From Manis javanica (taxonomy: Eukaryota > Chordata > Mammalia > Pholidota > Manidae): 64,000 nt of DNA. Made by a program: the position numbers and the translations under genes. The notes below the pieces were generated by a model. That model saw only the letters and a program-made list of their open reading frames with translations. It was not told the DNA's origin and searched no databases. This document shows, in pieces, positions 10,927 through 22,689 of this stretch. Location of the stretch: assembly GCF_040802235.1 (NCBI RefSeq), contig NC_133156.1, forward strand, positions 186,012,351 through 186,076,350, given 5' to 3'. Each line of letters opens with the position of its first letter. The stretch's first letter is position 1.

Positions 10927-11316
10927 TATGGATAAAATGAGAGTTCCCGTGGCCAGGATTCTCACCTGGCCCTGGTTGGCTAGCTCACTCCACACTTGTG
11001 GGCAATACGTTGCTATTGACTCTATATAAAGAGCTCTGCCCAGTGCTCTGGGCTACATGGTGACACGGTTGCAAGGCTTCAGGAGAGCAGAGCAGAGGCT
11101 GGAGTGGTGGCAATGCCAAGGACAGAGGCCCAGAGGCAGAGAGCGGCTTGCTGCATGCAGACTCACTCTGGGTGAAGGAGATTTTAGTGATTGGCCTGCA
11201 CCGTGGAAATAAAGTTGGGCATAACCCTTTCACTCCAAGACTCTTCTACTGTCATTTCTTTGGTCATACTGAGTCCATAGCGAACTTGCCTGTTGCTGAA
11301 ACCCATTGGCAAGATA
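10927..11316 (+). mobile_element. 3' LTR of short provirus, family X copy E
   Basis: 390-bp LTR, TATGGATAAA (TG to TA) to GGCAAGATA (CA to TA), with TATA-like CTATATAAAGAGC near 11021 and AATAAAG near 11208. Right flank GACTC at 11317-11321 pairs with GACCC before copy C. It lacks the internal block duplication of copies B and D, like copy C. Confidence 0.8.
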
Positions 11317-11321
11317 GACTC

Positions 11322-12241
11322 TTTCTAACCAAGTGACCCTCAGGAGATCAGTCTGAGGATGTTGGGAGGAGGAAGGAAGCAAAGCAGGTTATTCAATTCT
11401 GAAGTGGGCCTATTTTTGCATACTGTGCTTTCAAAGGCACCACTTAGCAGTACCACTAATTGAATTCAATCCCACTGATCATTTCAGGTACCAAGCCCAT
11501 TGGGCCTATAACTACCCAGGCATAATGGCTGTGGATGTCATAGAGATAATTTGAAAAGATATTTTCCTCTACTGCTTGAGTGAAACATGGAGAAAAAAAT
11601 CTGAGCATCCCCATGATTTCTTATTCCAGGTTAATAACTTCTTTTCCCTGACTGTTATGGAACCTAGTCCTCATCTATGTGTGTTTGCTTTATTGAGTAT
11701 CAGGAAGATGGCCTGATTTGAAAGGTTGCCCTTGATTCTTTGAGCAGCTGGATCCAAGTCATTCACTCTCTTGCCATAATTTTTCCTTAAAACACTCCTA
11801 AACTGTACCTAAGATTATTGCATATCTTTATTTTGCAGTAAAAATAAAGTCGTCTTAAAATTTTTACAACTGCTAGTAGTGTTTAGGTTAGCTTAACCAA
11901 ATGCATGTTTAGGGATGCTTAGAGTGTCCTATGTGCAAATGGTTCTTTGGGTGATGGTTACTCATATACATTACTCTGGCCAGAGATGAATGTGGGTTTT
12001 GATTGTTTAAGAATGAAATTATAGCATTTAAACATAATTAAAGTTTTAAATGCTTATTAATTTTAATACTAATTAACTTTTAATACATATTGAAGTCTAA
12101 ATACATATTAGATTTTAAATAACATTTTAAATTAGTTTGAATATAAAAGGATAGAAAAGAAGTTAAACTGCAAAATCTGTATTACAAAACTAACTCATAT
12201 CAATGCAGTTCTCCAATTTAAGAATATTTTCCTTTCAACAG
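11322..12241. other. No feature recognised
   Basis: AT-rich DNA, including a TTTTAAA/TTAATT-rich run at 12010-12130. No ORF, RNA gene or clear repeat. Confidence 0.4.
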
Positions 12242-12472
12242 GGCTTTTCTTGTCCTTCAGAATACTGGAAAAAATGATCCTTGTGTTTCTTATGAATGTG
12301 AAGGACTCTTCTGGCTTTGGTTTAGCATCAGCAATATGGGTAACAGTGTTGGGGAAAACTGGACCCTCATCATCGTCATTTCATGAGAAGGTGATGGAAA
12401 ACGCAGGTACGCTTTTTCTGGTGTTGAACTTTTTCCTAAGCTTGTTACCATGGCTTCGAAGTGCATCAACAG
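12242..12472 (+). other. Candidate internal exon (two in-frame donors)
   Basis: A pyrimidine-rich tract and acceptor (TTTTCCTTTCAACAG ending at 12241) precede an open stretch. Two good donors follow: ACGCAG|GTACGC at 12407 and CAACAG|GTAAGC at 12473. Either choice leaves an exon whose length is a multiple of three (165 or 231 bp) and a phase-1 boundary on both sides. The frame stays open to 12687. I do not recognise the product, and the open frame has no recognisable domain. It may equally be chance or a decayed exon. Confidence 0.25.
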
Positions 12473-12537
12473 GTAAGCCCCTTCACCTGCCATGCTTCAC
12501 ATTTCTAAACCCTTTCTGTCCTCTAAGTCCTTGCTAT

Positions 12538-12670
12538 TTAAAATGTAGTGTGTGGAAGAGCAACCTGGGTTTCACCTGGGATCTTATAAATGCAGATCCC
12601 TGGGCCCATCCAGACCTGCTAAATCAGAATCCACATGGTTGCAAAATCTGCAGGTCATTCATGAGCACAG
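12538..12670 (+). mobile_element. MER5-type hAT fragment
   Basis: The run with CACCTGGGATCTTATAAATG, the CCCTGGGCCCATCCAGACCTG stretch and then AATCAGAATC is typical of the MER5 (hAT-Charlie) family. Ends are degraded. Confidence 0.6.
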
Positions 12671-12860
12671 GAGAATTCAAGAGGTGATCATTTGCAGGGA
12701 CTTTCCCCAATAATTTTGCTCCACAATGATTAGCATCTCTTTTTTTTCTGAACTCCCACTTTGCCTTCATCTGTTTTATATAATTTAGCACTTGATTATA
12801 TAATCCTACGTTTCTCATACGCAAATCTCATTTCCCTGAAAATATTGTGACTTTCTAGAT

Positions 12861-13046
12861 CAAGGGTTGACAAAATTCAGTAAAAAGCCAGATGGTATTA
12901 GGCTTTTCAGGGCACATACTATCTCATTTGCACATTCTTTTTGGATTTGTTTACTCTTCGAACATGTAAAAACCGTCTTAGGTAGAGAGCCCTACAAAAA
13001 CAGGGTCCAGACTACATTTGGTCTGTGGGCAGTTTGCCCAGCCCTG
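12861..13046 (+). mobile_element. Non-autonomous hAT element, copy 1
   Basis: Starts CAAGGGTTGACAAA and ends GTTTGCCCAGCCCTG, decayed forms of inverted ends CAGGGGTYGGCAAA...TTTGCCRACCCCTG. The body has GCCAGATGGTATTAGGCTTTTC. Flanks TTCTAGAT and CCCTAGGT (8 bp; 5 matches, the rest transitions) fit the 8-bp duplication of hAT elements. Family name not assigned with confidence. Confidence 0.65.
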
Positions 13047-13716
13047 CCCTAGGTGGCAGGGCCAGGGTTGTGTGCTGGGCTCTTGATACAGTGCTGTAAC
13101 AAAGTTTTGCAATCATTACTTATTATTCAAAGATTTGTTAAAGTCATTTCATATTCCCTTCTGCCTTATGTTCAAAAACATTTTGAGGTAAGGTTTAGGA
13201 AAATTTATCCTAATATTAATAAAAAGTATTTAAATACTTTAGAAAAAAATCTATTAATGAGAATGGAAAATTTCAAAAAATGTCATATTTTCTCTTATGG
13301 ATGCCAAGACAAAAGTAAATCATGAGTCTCCATTTGGTCAAATAATGTAATCATAATCCCTAATTTTTCATTAAGACCATATTCATAAAGAAATGCAATA
13401 TTTATTCCAGCCCAATACAAGTACATCAATAGCAAAAAAGAATAATGGTAATGCTACAGTAGTTTAAAATTTTTTCTGGCAGTGTCTATTTTGTGACTTG
13501 ATCATAGTAGTAGTCTTTAGTCTCTAAGTGCTTGTTAGATTGCAAGTTAATATCATTATGAGCCATCCCTTGTGCTTAAGGGATATATCCATCAGGATTA
13601 ATTTCTTGATTACACTAATAGTTAAAAAGATCAAGCAGTATTAACAAGAGAGGAATGACAATCTTCCAGGAAAAGCAGCAGTGTAACAAATATATTACAT
13701 ATACCCCCCTTACCTG

Positions 13717-13771
<55 letters not shown>

Positions 13772-15118
13772 TACTGACCTGTATTACTGCTTTAGGCAAT
13801 ATTGAGGGGCAAAATGAGCTTTCCGTTCAGGCTGTTATTTTGTGGATTTTTTTTTAATCTGGTAAGAAAACTAGTAATAAGCTTTTTTTTAAGACCAGAA
13901 AAAATATAGTTTTCCTGGTAGGAAGAGCAAAAAGCATTACTATTATGTATCCTGAAGACAGTTTCTTTCATTAGTATCAGAAGAACTGGATTGTGCTTGA
14001 AGTTCTGAATTTAATTAAGGTTACACAGAACATATTTAAAATTGTGAAAACATTTCTACTAATGCACAGAACATACTTAAAATTGTGAAAACATTTGCTA
14101 CTAATGTATTTTTCTTAACACATTGTTCGTCTATATAGATTATATAATATTCAAGATTTAAAAGCAGATTATTTGTGTTTATAAATCTTTTTAAGCTTAA
14201 ATTTCCCTTGATATATTTACAAGAAAAGGGCCTTTAATTTACATATGCTTTAATAATAATAGCTAATCTACAAAGAATTAGTTCAAATGACACTATTTTT
14301 GTTTGGCTTCCCACAATACTTTTTTTTGTTTCCACTGAAGGCTTTCCAAATTTTATTTCAATATCTTTTTTTCCTTTCTGGAGTTATATTTAGTACTCTG
14401 AGACCACTGTAAACTGAATGTAGTTGACCTCACATCCCAAAAGCATTAGATAACCTTGATCATTTTGAGATACCCCTTTTGCAGGTATCTGCTAGGTTTT
14501 TGGGAGTAGAAACTTGTACTTTTCCAGGTTGGGATGGAGAAAGTTGCTCTGAAATGTGTTCATGACTGTCAGGATTAGGTCTTCACAAGAAATGGTCTGG
14601 GGGACTCATTCAAGATGATGCTAAGGCAGTGACAATCAGTGAATGTAATTCCAGAGGTCAAAGGGCATGACCTCACATTCTAATTAGTGTAATTGTGTTT
14701 GGGAAATTCCATTTTTTCCCCTTTATGCAGACACGTGAATGTGTAAGTCCCCTAGAGCTATGGCTATGCAGACTCAATCTAGTAAGGTGAAGAGGAAAGT
14801 AGATACTAGTTTTGTATTGTGGCTATCTTGGACCCACTTAAATAATGGCAGTGAGATAGCTTGCCTCAATTACTGCTTACGCACACAACACATTCTATAT
14901 ATAGAGGGACCATGTAATTTAACACCCAAACCAGGACATTTCTGATAGTGAAAAGGGATGCTATTGGCAATTTTAGCTAAAAACAGATGTAGACCAGGGA
15001 TATTGGTTAATGGATTAATGTAGTATGTTGAAGAATGAAAGAACACCATCCAAGTTTTTATTAATAGATTTTACAAGGTCCTAGATCTTGAGAAGGAAAC
15101 TTAAGAAGGAGGTGGTAT
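13047..15118. other. Mostly unassigned, with one CA microsatellite
   Basis: AT-rich DNA with no gene recognised. It contains the (CA)n at 13718-13767 and a local near-duplicate of about 35 bp (ACAGAACATA, then AAAATTGTGAAAACATTT, seen at about 14023-14056 and 14064-14096). Reading frames here have no familiar domain. Confidence 0.4.
13718..13767 (+). repeat. (CA)n microsatellite
   Basis: Uninterrupted CA dinucleotide run of about 25 units. Confidence 0.95.
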
Positions 15119-15120
15119 AT

Positions 15121-16004
15121 GTGAAAAGATGCTCCATATTGCTAATTATCAGAGAAATGCAAATTAAAACCACAATGAGATATCACCTCACACCAGTAAG
15201 GATGGCCAACATAGAAAAGACTAGGAACAACAAATGCTGGCGAGGATGTGGAGAAAGGGGAACCCTCTTACACTGCTGGTGGGAATGTAAACTAGTTCAA
15301 CCATTGTGGTATGGAGAGTCCTCAAAAAACTAAAAGTAGAAATACCATTTGACTCAGTAATTCTGCTCCTAGGAATTTACCCTAAGAATGCAGGAGCCCA
15401 GTTTGTAAAAGACATATGCATCCCTATGTTTATCACAGCACTATTTACAATAGCCAAGAAATGGAAGCAACCTAAGTGTCCATCAGTAGATGAATGGATA
15501 AAGAAGATGTGGTACACATACACCATGGAATAGTATTCAGCCATAAGAAGAAAACAAATCCTACCATTTGCAACAACATGGATGGAGCTATAGGATATTA
15601 TGCTCAGTGAAATAAGCCAGGCGGAGAAAGGCAAGTACCAAATGATTTCACTCATCTGTGGAGCATAAGAACAAAGCAAAAACTGAAGGAACTAAACAGT
15701 AGCAGACTCACAGAACCCAAGAATGGACTAACAGTTGCCAATGGGAAAGGGACTGGGAGGATGGGTGGAAAGGGAGGGAGAAGGGGAATAAGGGGCATTA
15801 TGATTAGCACACATAACGTAGTGGAGGGGGGCATGGGGAAGGCAGTATAGCACAGAAAAGGCAAGTAGTGACTCTATAGCATCTTACTGCTGATGGACAG
15901 TGACTGTAATGGGGTATGTTTTGGGGACTTGATAATGGGGGGAATCTAGTAACCACAATGTTGCTATATATATATTAATGATATGAAAATTTTAAAAAAA
16001 TAAA
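15121..16004 (+). mobile_element. Young 5'-truncated L1 3' end
   Basis: Same L1 subfamily as 1989-2874: ORF2 C-terminal sequence in two frames (15088-15333 and 15306-15533, separated by a small deletion near 15310) and then the same 3' UTR with GATTAGCACACATAA, ending in an A-rich tail at 15981-16004. An in-frame TAG at about 15531 replaces the sense codon found in the other copy. It abuts a MIR on the right. No clear target duplication. Confidence 0.85.
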
Positions 16005-16009
16005 ATGGA

Positions 16010-16260
16010 GCTGGTTTATCAAGCATTGGCTTTGGAGACATGCAGTTTGTTCACATCCTAATTTATCACTTGATGTCTGTGTGATCTTGGCAATATTTTC
16101 TAATTGTTCTCTTTCAGATTTGTATTTATTAGTGGGAATAATAATCATTACCAACCAAAGTTGTTTTAAGAATTAAAAAGCTGATATATGTATAGCATTT
16201 AGCATGGTCTCTGGTATGGAACAAATAATAAATAATTGTTCTTTGTTATTGTCCCTACTT
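16010..16260 (+). mobile_element. MIR SINE
   Basis: Recognisable MIR core: TTGGCTTTGGAGACATG, CTGTGTGATCTTGGCAA, the GGGAATAATAATCATTACC segment, and the tail with GCATTTAGCATGG and AATAAATAATTG. Confidence 0.75.
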
Positions 16261-17479
16261 GACTGGAATCTAGTCCTATGTATAAGAATAATGATACAGC
16301 TGCAGTCTAGGTAGAAAGAGCATTTGGCTTCTTGCTCCATACTTTCAGAGACAACCCCAGCTGGTGTCCCGTGATCAGTCAGTAAGCTCTTGCCATGGAC
16401 TCCCTTCATGAACACTAGTCTCTTGGAAATGTTTTGGCTGATCCATGAGGGCCAGGGCCTACTACTTGAATAGATTAAGGCTTATGTGGCCAAATGACCC
16501 AAATTTCCAGGATATTTCCCTGATGCTCTGCAATGTTTATATTCTTGGGGATAAAGATGGAAGATGTCCAGGTTACTTATAGATCTGTATATTCCACAGT
16601 TCTCTTTGCTGGGGAGCCCAGGGGAGCAGAGGCCAGCAGTTTGCTCATGAAAGTATTTCAAGAATTTTTAAAGCCATTACTAATATTTAACTTATATAAA
16701 CACTAGCTAAATTATATAAAAAACAATGTTAATAAATACTCAAAACTCATCACGTCCTAATTTACAATATTTAACTATGTCTGTGCTTTTGAGCTTATTT
16801 GTGTCCATTGTGTCTATATGGTAGACTATTGCACAGTGGTCTGCTACTGACATTGCACATCTGCTCTCTACTCTACATTCAGTGATGTCACCTGGGAAGA
16901 TTGAAATCAGCCATGATGGGAATATTCAACCCATGGAAATAGATGAATACTACAAGTCACAGCTTGATTTATTGTTTGTTGATTGTCTAGAGTTTGGAAA
17001 GTGATAGGGAAAATTCAGATTAAATTTACAAAGTATGCCTTGACTGCAACCAGTACAGCATGAATAGCACAAAAAATTGAGGAAACATCTCTTTTAATAT
17101 TCAAAAACAATTCTTCCATTGAGCAAAGAAGTCACTCAGATCATTGACAAGCTATTAAAGTTCCTACATATATCTTTGTTGTTCAGCTTTCTCATTAATA
17201 AAAAGTACTATGTCAATGATCATTCACATCAGAATTTTACTCTTTCTTGTCAATCATAGTCATAGGTTGGCTATGAATATAAGAATTTACCAAAGATCTA
17301 TAAAAGCATTCTGTGAGATTCCATTAGCTATATAGAATTCACAGTAAAAAGTATTATATATTTTATTATTATTTGCAAATTGTGTGGTATAAAGTATCCT
17401 TCATATCAGTAAATATAATAATTGTGTGTGTATGTGTATGTGTCTATCTAGCTATGTCTATTCCAAATATGTTTTTGCA
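16261..17479. other. No feature recognised
   Basis: AT-rich, no gene or identifiable repeat. Confidence 0.4.
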
Positions 17480-19400
17480 GAAGGAACTGGTTGTTAAACA
17501 TTGACCAGAACACCGCTTGTTGGAAAGGCATTTGTGTGTTCTTTGTGATTTCAGTGGCAATGTCTCTAGTGTTTCATCATTAAGATGTTGTTGGCTTATC
17601 ATATTAAGGAGATATCTTACTTTCCTTCCTCACTTATAAGAGGCTATCAGGCATAGGTTCTTCAAATGTGATAAATCTTTCTTATTTGGTGTATTGATGT
17701 AGCTGGACACATTGCATTAGCACATCTTAATACTAACTCATTATTGCATTTATGCCTGATTATTGTCTGATAGTCCATTGAATTTGATTGCATATATTTT
17801 TAGATTTTGACATAATTTCTCATTTAGTAAATTAGTATGTTGTTGATTTCAAAGTTACATTTAACAGGTTTTTATATAGGGGTCATTCTAGCTTAAAAGA
17901 AAAAGAACCTTTTCAAGTATGTACTGTGTCCATGGGAATCTAGTAAACTGAGGTTTACATGAATTATCCCATTTAAATTTCATAGACATTTTATGAAGTC
18001 CATACTTTAACTGTTCACATTTTACAGATTAGGAGTCTGGTTTGAGAGTTGTCATCTAAGGTTACCTATCTAGGAAATTCTATGCCTCTTACTCTCTAGA
18101 TTAATTCTTAATGTATTTGCTATAATGGGAAGCTTTCCATCTTTTGTTATGTTATAGAATAGCTTATGTTGTGTAGAATTATTAATTTCTCAGAAGATTA
18201 AAATAATTTATCCAGAAACTAAATCCAGATATCTATGATCTAATTCTATAGTCTTTTGGGAAAGTATTTCATGATAACTTATAATTTTCCTTATAGTTAA
18301 CTTAGATTTTCAATTTCTTCCTTGTCATTGAGATTGCCACATTTATTAGCATAGAATTGAACACCATATACACAGATGAAAATTATCTCCCTATTTGTCA
18401 CATCTCTTTTTATTTGGATTTATTATGGAATGATAATTGCTTTATGTTTTTCTCAAAGAACTAGACTTTGGCTTTATCAATTTTCTCTGTGGATTCTAAT
18501 TCACTATTCTATAAACATAACATCATTACTTTCTAGTCCCTCCTTTTTTATAGCATTATTAAAGTTGTTTTTTCCCAATATCTTAAAGTAAATGGTTAGA
18601 GTATTTCCTCTGTTAATTTTTTTGTTTTTAAAAATTAATGGAAGCTTTTAACTCGGTCTATCTTTAAATACAGCTTTTGGTTGACTCCTTTACCTTTTAA
18701 TATATGCTATTTCACTTTGCATTTAATTTTATGTTTTGCCAACAGGTAGGAGAATAATTTTAATTTCCAAAGGATTATAAATATATGTCTGATTTTTTGC
18801 TATTAATTTTTAGTGCTTTTTCATTTTTTTGTTCTGTTTTATTTTACTATCATCAGAGAAAGTGGTTTGTACACAAGCTTCCATTTCTTGAAGTTTACTG
18901 GGATATTCTTTGTTCCTAGAAAATAAAAAACTTTTATTTTCAAATACATTGTAAAAGAAAGTATATGTTTGTTATAGATAAACATATGTCATATAATTTA
19001 ACATTCTTAATTTATTTGCCAGCAATCAATTTTGTTTCATAGACTAATAGTGATTTATAAAGAATCCCACTGAGTTCATGTTTTTATTTATTTTTATAAA
19101 TATAAATTTTTAATAACCTGATACGTAGTTCCTAATTCTTATATATTTAATCTTATAAGTTCATCCTCTCTATCTCACATATGCTTTTCTTTTTCTTCTT
19201 GGGTGTTGTCTTTTTAAAATTAATATTATGTCCTCTGCTTTACTTTTTTTAAAATACTCTTTTCCATATTATCTGCCTTTTACTAGATGAACTATGTGTT
19301 TTTTCACTTGTGCTTCTTGCAGAGATTTGGAAGATAGAATTCTGCTTTTAGTTCTATTTAGGGTTATTTTTCAGTTAAAAGTACAGAAATTTATCAATCT
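17480..19400 (-). mobile_element. Ancient antisense L1 ORF2 relic
   Basis: Plus-strand phrases such as GGCAATGTCTCTAGTGTTTC (about 17555) and CAAAGAACTAGACTTTGGC (about 18455) are old, diverged reverse complements of L1 ORF2. The order places RT-region sequence left of more 5' sequence, as expected for a minus-strand element. A MIR-like piece lies at about 17930-18110. Limits are approximate and no frame survives. Confidence 0.55.
17930..18110 (-). mobile_element. Probable MIR, antisense
   Basis: ACATTTTACAGATTAGGAGTCTG and flanks read as the reverse complement of the MIR core (the usual TTTTACAGATGAGGAAAC-type stretch). Strongly decayed. Confidence 0.4.
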
Positions 19401-19584
19401 ATTCCTTCAAGCAATTTTTGAGTGTGTCTTGTCAACTAGGCATTATTCTATGCCATAGGATATCATAGCTAAAAAGTAAATAAATACATGATTAACATGG
19501 TACAGTCTCAGCCTTCATGAATTTTATAGTCCAGAGAGTAAAATATGCATTTTTCAAAAAAAATCACACAATGTTTTTAAAGTC

Positions 19585-19985
19585 AGGGTTCAACCAGAGA
19601 AGTAGAACCAGTAGAAGACATCTATTAGGAAATTTATTGTAAGGAGTTAAACCTACTCAATTGGGTGTGTTCCTTAGGTAAGTCTGAAATTTGAAGGGCT
19701 GGCTATCAGTAAGAGTGGGCTAGAATCTCTCATGTATAGGCTGAAACTGCTGTACATAAACAGAAATTACTTCTTTAGATAAACCTCAGCATTGCTTAAG
19801 GACTTTCAATGGAATAAATTAGTCCATCTAGATTATCTAGGATAATTTCCCTTATTTAAAGTCAACTGATTATGAATTTTAATTACACCTACAAAATAAT
19901 TTTACAGCAACACCCAGATTAGTGTTTGATTGAAAATAGGATGATAGCCAATTTGACATGTCAAATAGACCATTAAAATGTCAAA
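19585..19985 (+). repeat. Ancient interspersed repeat (family unassigned)
   Basis: The opening GGGTTCAACCAGAGAAGTAG and the closing AACACCCAGATTAGTGTTTG resemble a widespread old mammalian repeat that begins with a 'ttctccagagaaacagaacca'-type sequence. I recognise the pattern but cannot give a family name. Confidence 0.4.
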
Positions 19986-21559
19986 TTATAATCATGTGAA
20001 GTTTTACAAGGAAGAGGTGAATAGGGTATGGTTGAACAAGAGGGACAAAGCTGACTTAGACTGAAGGCTGGGCAAAGCTTGCTTGGCCTTTTCATTGTCC
20101 AGATTGTTGCTTGACCCAATACTTGGTAAATATTTGGGAGTCATGAGCTCTGTTGACTTTGCAGGTTGGTTAAGACTTCATAGCTGCAACATGCTGACTA
20201 ACAAAAAATAATGATTTACCTTATTTATATGGACCCAGATTATTTTCCAAGTGAGCCAGGCCAAAAGAAATCTCTCTTTTAAATTGTTTTTTTTTTCTTT
20301 CAAGTGTAAACATAAGGAAACAAATATTCTATTAACAACAAAAAAAACGTCTAGCCTTCAAAGAAGCATTTTAATACTGTCCTGAACTTTAATGAATTTT
20401 TGTATAATGAAGAACTTATTATTCTACCTTCAGTTCTTGACAAAACCTCTTGAAAGGCAATAATTGTCCCTGAGATTGATACAATGACTTTCATTGCAGA
20501 AGATAATATTCACATAGGATGTAGATAGCCCCTTGGTGCCAGTGTAGTCCAGTGGAGAATATAGTGAGCCTCAGTACTGTGTGTACAGCTTCCATGTTCA
20601 CTATAGAAGGAAAAATAAATGTTGGCTAATCATTGCAGGCACTCCATCTGCACTTCAGGTACCCAGATGTTTCATCCAATTGAAGTTTTGCTCAACAAAT
20701 AAACTTTTTTTATTTTATTTTTTTTACCATTTCAAAGGTACTGGTAGTCTTAAGAGTTTCCCAAAGGTGTTCATAAATTAGGAATTTTTCTTGGGTGACA
20801 TCAGTGTGCATATACTAGATAAAAACCAGGAGTTGGCTGCAGAGAGATGTCAGGGTTGAACTGCATCCTGAATATAAAGAGAATAACTACTGATTCATCC
20901 ATATCCTGCTTCAAAACATTCTAAGACCAGCAATTCTATAGTGGATAAAATCAGATTTTCTCCTCTTCTCCAAATACAATTAGTCCCAGAATTTCCAAGG
21001 CACATGGTCTCCATAGCTGTGAGAGCCTTCTTTTGTTTTGATTGTATTTGAGATAAACAGATTTGCAGGATGCTTCTGACATGGGTTGTGTGTTAGAATT
21101 AATACAAATTTTGGTTAAGTTCTAGTCTTTGCACGTTGAATCTCTTTTAGGCAAAGATCTGTACTGATATGTTGTTAGGATGGACAGTTGTAAATTTGTT
21201 CATCAGCCTTATAATCCTCATGTTTCTGTAATAGGAATGTGATGTGTTCTGTGAATAGTCTTCACTTTGTTCTTGAATCTACCTTGAGGCCAGAATCAGC
21301 AATTTGTCTTGGCCAAAAGAATGCAACTCAAATTTTAAAATCATTGGCAAAGAGCCACTCTATTTCTAGCCACTCTGTTTTTTTTTCTTTCTCTCCTTAT
21401 TCTTTTTTCCCTAGCAATTAGGCTCTTTATTTTAAATTGCATTGCAATGAATTAAATCCACTTAGCAAAACAACAAAAAATTTCTACCCAGCCTAAGGGA
21501 AGCATAGATCAGAGCAGTAAGACTACAGAAGCAGGTATGTTGAGGCTTGCCATCACTGC
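19986..21559. other. No feature recognised
   Basis: AT-rich sequence without gene or RNA. Short T-rich and A-rich runs only. Confidence 0.4.
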
Positions 21560-22689
21560 TCTCTCTGAAAGAGCACTATCTTTAACATGAAAAAAATAGA
21601 AAGCTCTGGTAGAGACAGTGCTCCACCATAAAAAGGGTATAAACAACAAAGAGAAAGTCTTGAAATTCAGGAGACATAATCCAAATCAGAAGATAGGTGA
21701 AGGGAATTTCCAGGATAATTAGGGAGTGATGTCTTAAGATACAAGCAGTGCAATTAATTTCTACTCTAGGCAAAAGCAGGATGAAAGTTCTCAGGAGGGA
21801 AGACTCCAAAAATAAAACATTGAAAGAGAGAGGTTTCTTTCTGGTGGAAATTATTCTGACTCCATTGGCATGTGTGTGGACAATTAGCAATAAATATAAG
21901 GAAAAACAAAATAAATGAAAACTGACAGGTATCTGGGATAGCAGGTGGCCTGGCCAGGAATTTGCAATTATGGCAAAGTAACCTGGCAAATCCTGTCCCC
22001 TGAAAATACGTATAAAACTCGGTGCATTTTTGAAAAAAAAATTCAGGGTTCTGGAAATTCAACAAAGCAAACAACAAATTGAGAAGGATTTATTACTAAA
22101 ATAAAAATTCCTGAACTTCAAGTAAGAGCAGAAGTGTGTCCCATTCTTGCCTGGGGCTGATCCCATTTAGTCTTTCAGCTCAAAGGGCATGGTATATTTG
22201 TACCAGGGTGGGGCTAGTCATAAAACCAGCAGCTTTGTTGTGGAAGGGGCTGACTTGATTTGGAATGGACAGTAAAAAATCCCACACTCAGTAGTATTGG
22301 CAGTAATAGTAGCAATCTTAGTAGGAAAAGAATAATGAAAGTCACAACCCTGCAATGCAAGCCTGAGGTTGTAAACCTGATTGGAGTGAGTGGTAGACCT
22401 GTAAGACATTTAGTGGGTAGATTCCAAAAAAATTAGCCATAGACGAGATAGCTAAAGTTTTCACACATCACTGTCTGACTGCAAGGCCATGCATATATGT
22501 GGAGAAGACCTGAGGGCAGGACAGAGTAAAAGCAGGGTCTAAGATCAAACTACCTGAAATTTGGATGTGCTTCCAACCAACAAAGAAATATGTGAACAAG
22601 ATGTAAGCCTTACTGACTCCAAGCGTTTGAGTGCAGTATCTGGCTGAACATGGGCTGACCACGAAGACAGATGTACTGTTTACCCCTGA
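21560..22689 (+). repeat. Probable 5' part of an old L1-like element
   Basis: The stretch CATAATCCAAATCAGAAGATAGG, CTAGGCAAAAGCAGGATG and TTGCAATTATGGCAAAGTAAC has the purine-rich look of the 5' region of ancient L1M elements and leads directly into ORF2 sequence at 22690. The assignment is by pattern only. The minus-strand ORFs over this stretch are by-products. Confidence 0.4.

Larger units (their letters stand above)
8820..11316 (+). mobile_element. Short non-autonomous provirus of family X (C-internal-E)
   Basis: LTR C (8820-9227), internal DNA (9228-9400 and 9867-10926, about 1.2 kb once the nested LTR D is set aside) and LTR E (10927-11316). Target duplication is GACCC/GACTC. The internal part ends in a purine-rich tract (GGAGGGGTGGAG) directly before LTR E, as expected for a polypurine tract. 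No protease, reverse transcriptase, integrase or envelope motif is present. The organisation (LTR, short gag-like region, no pol, 5-bp duplications) resembles MaLR elements, which depend on ERV-L enzymes. Family identity is unknown to me. Confidence 0.7.
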
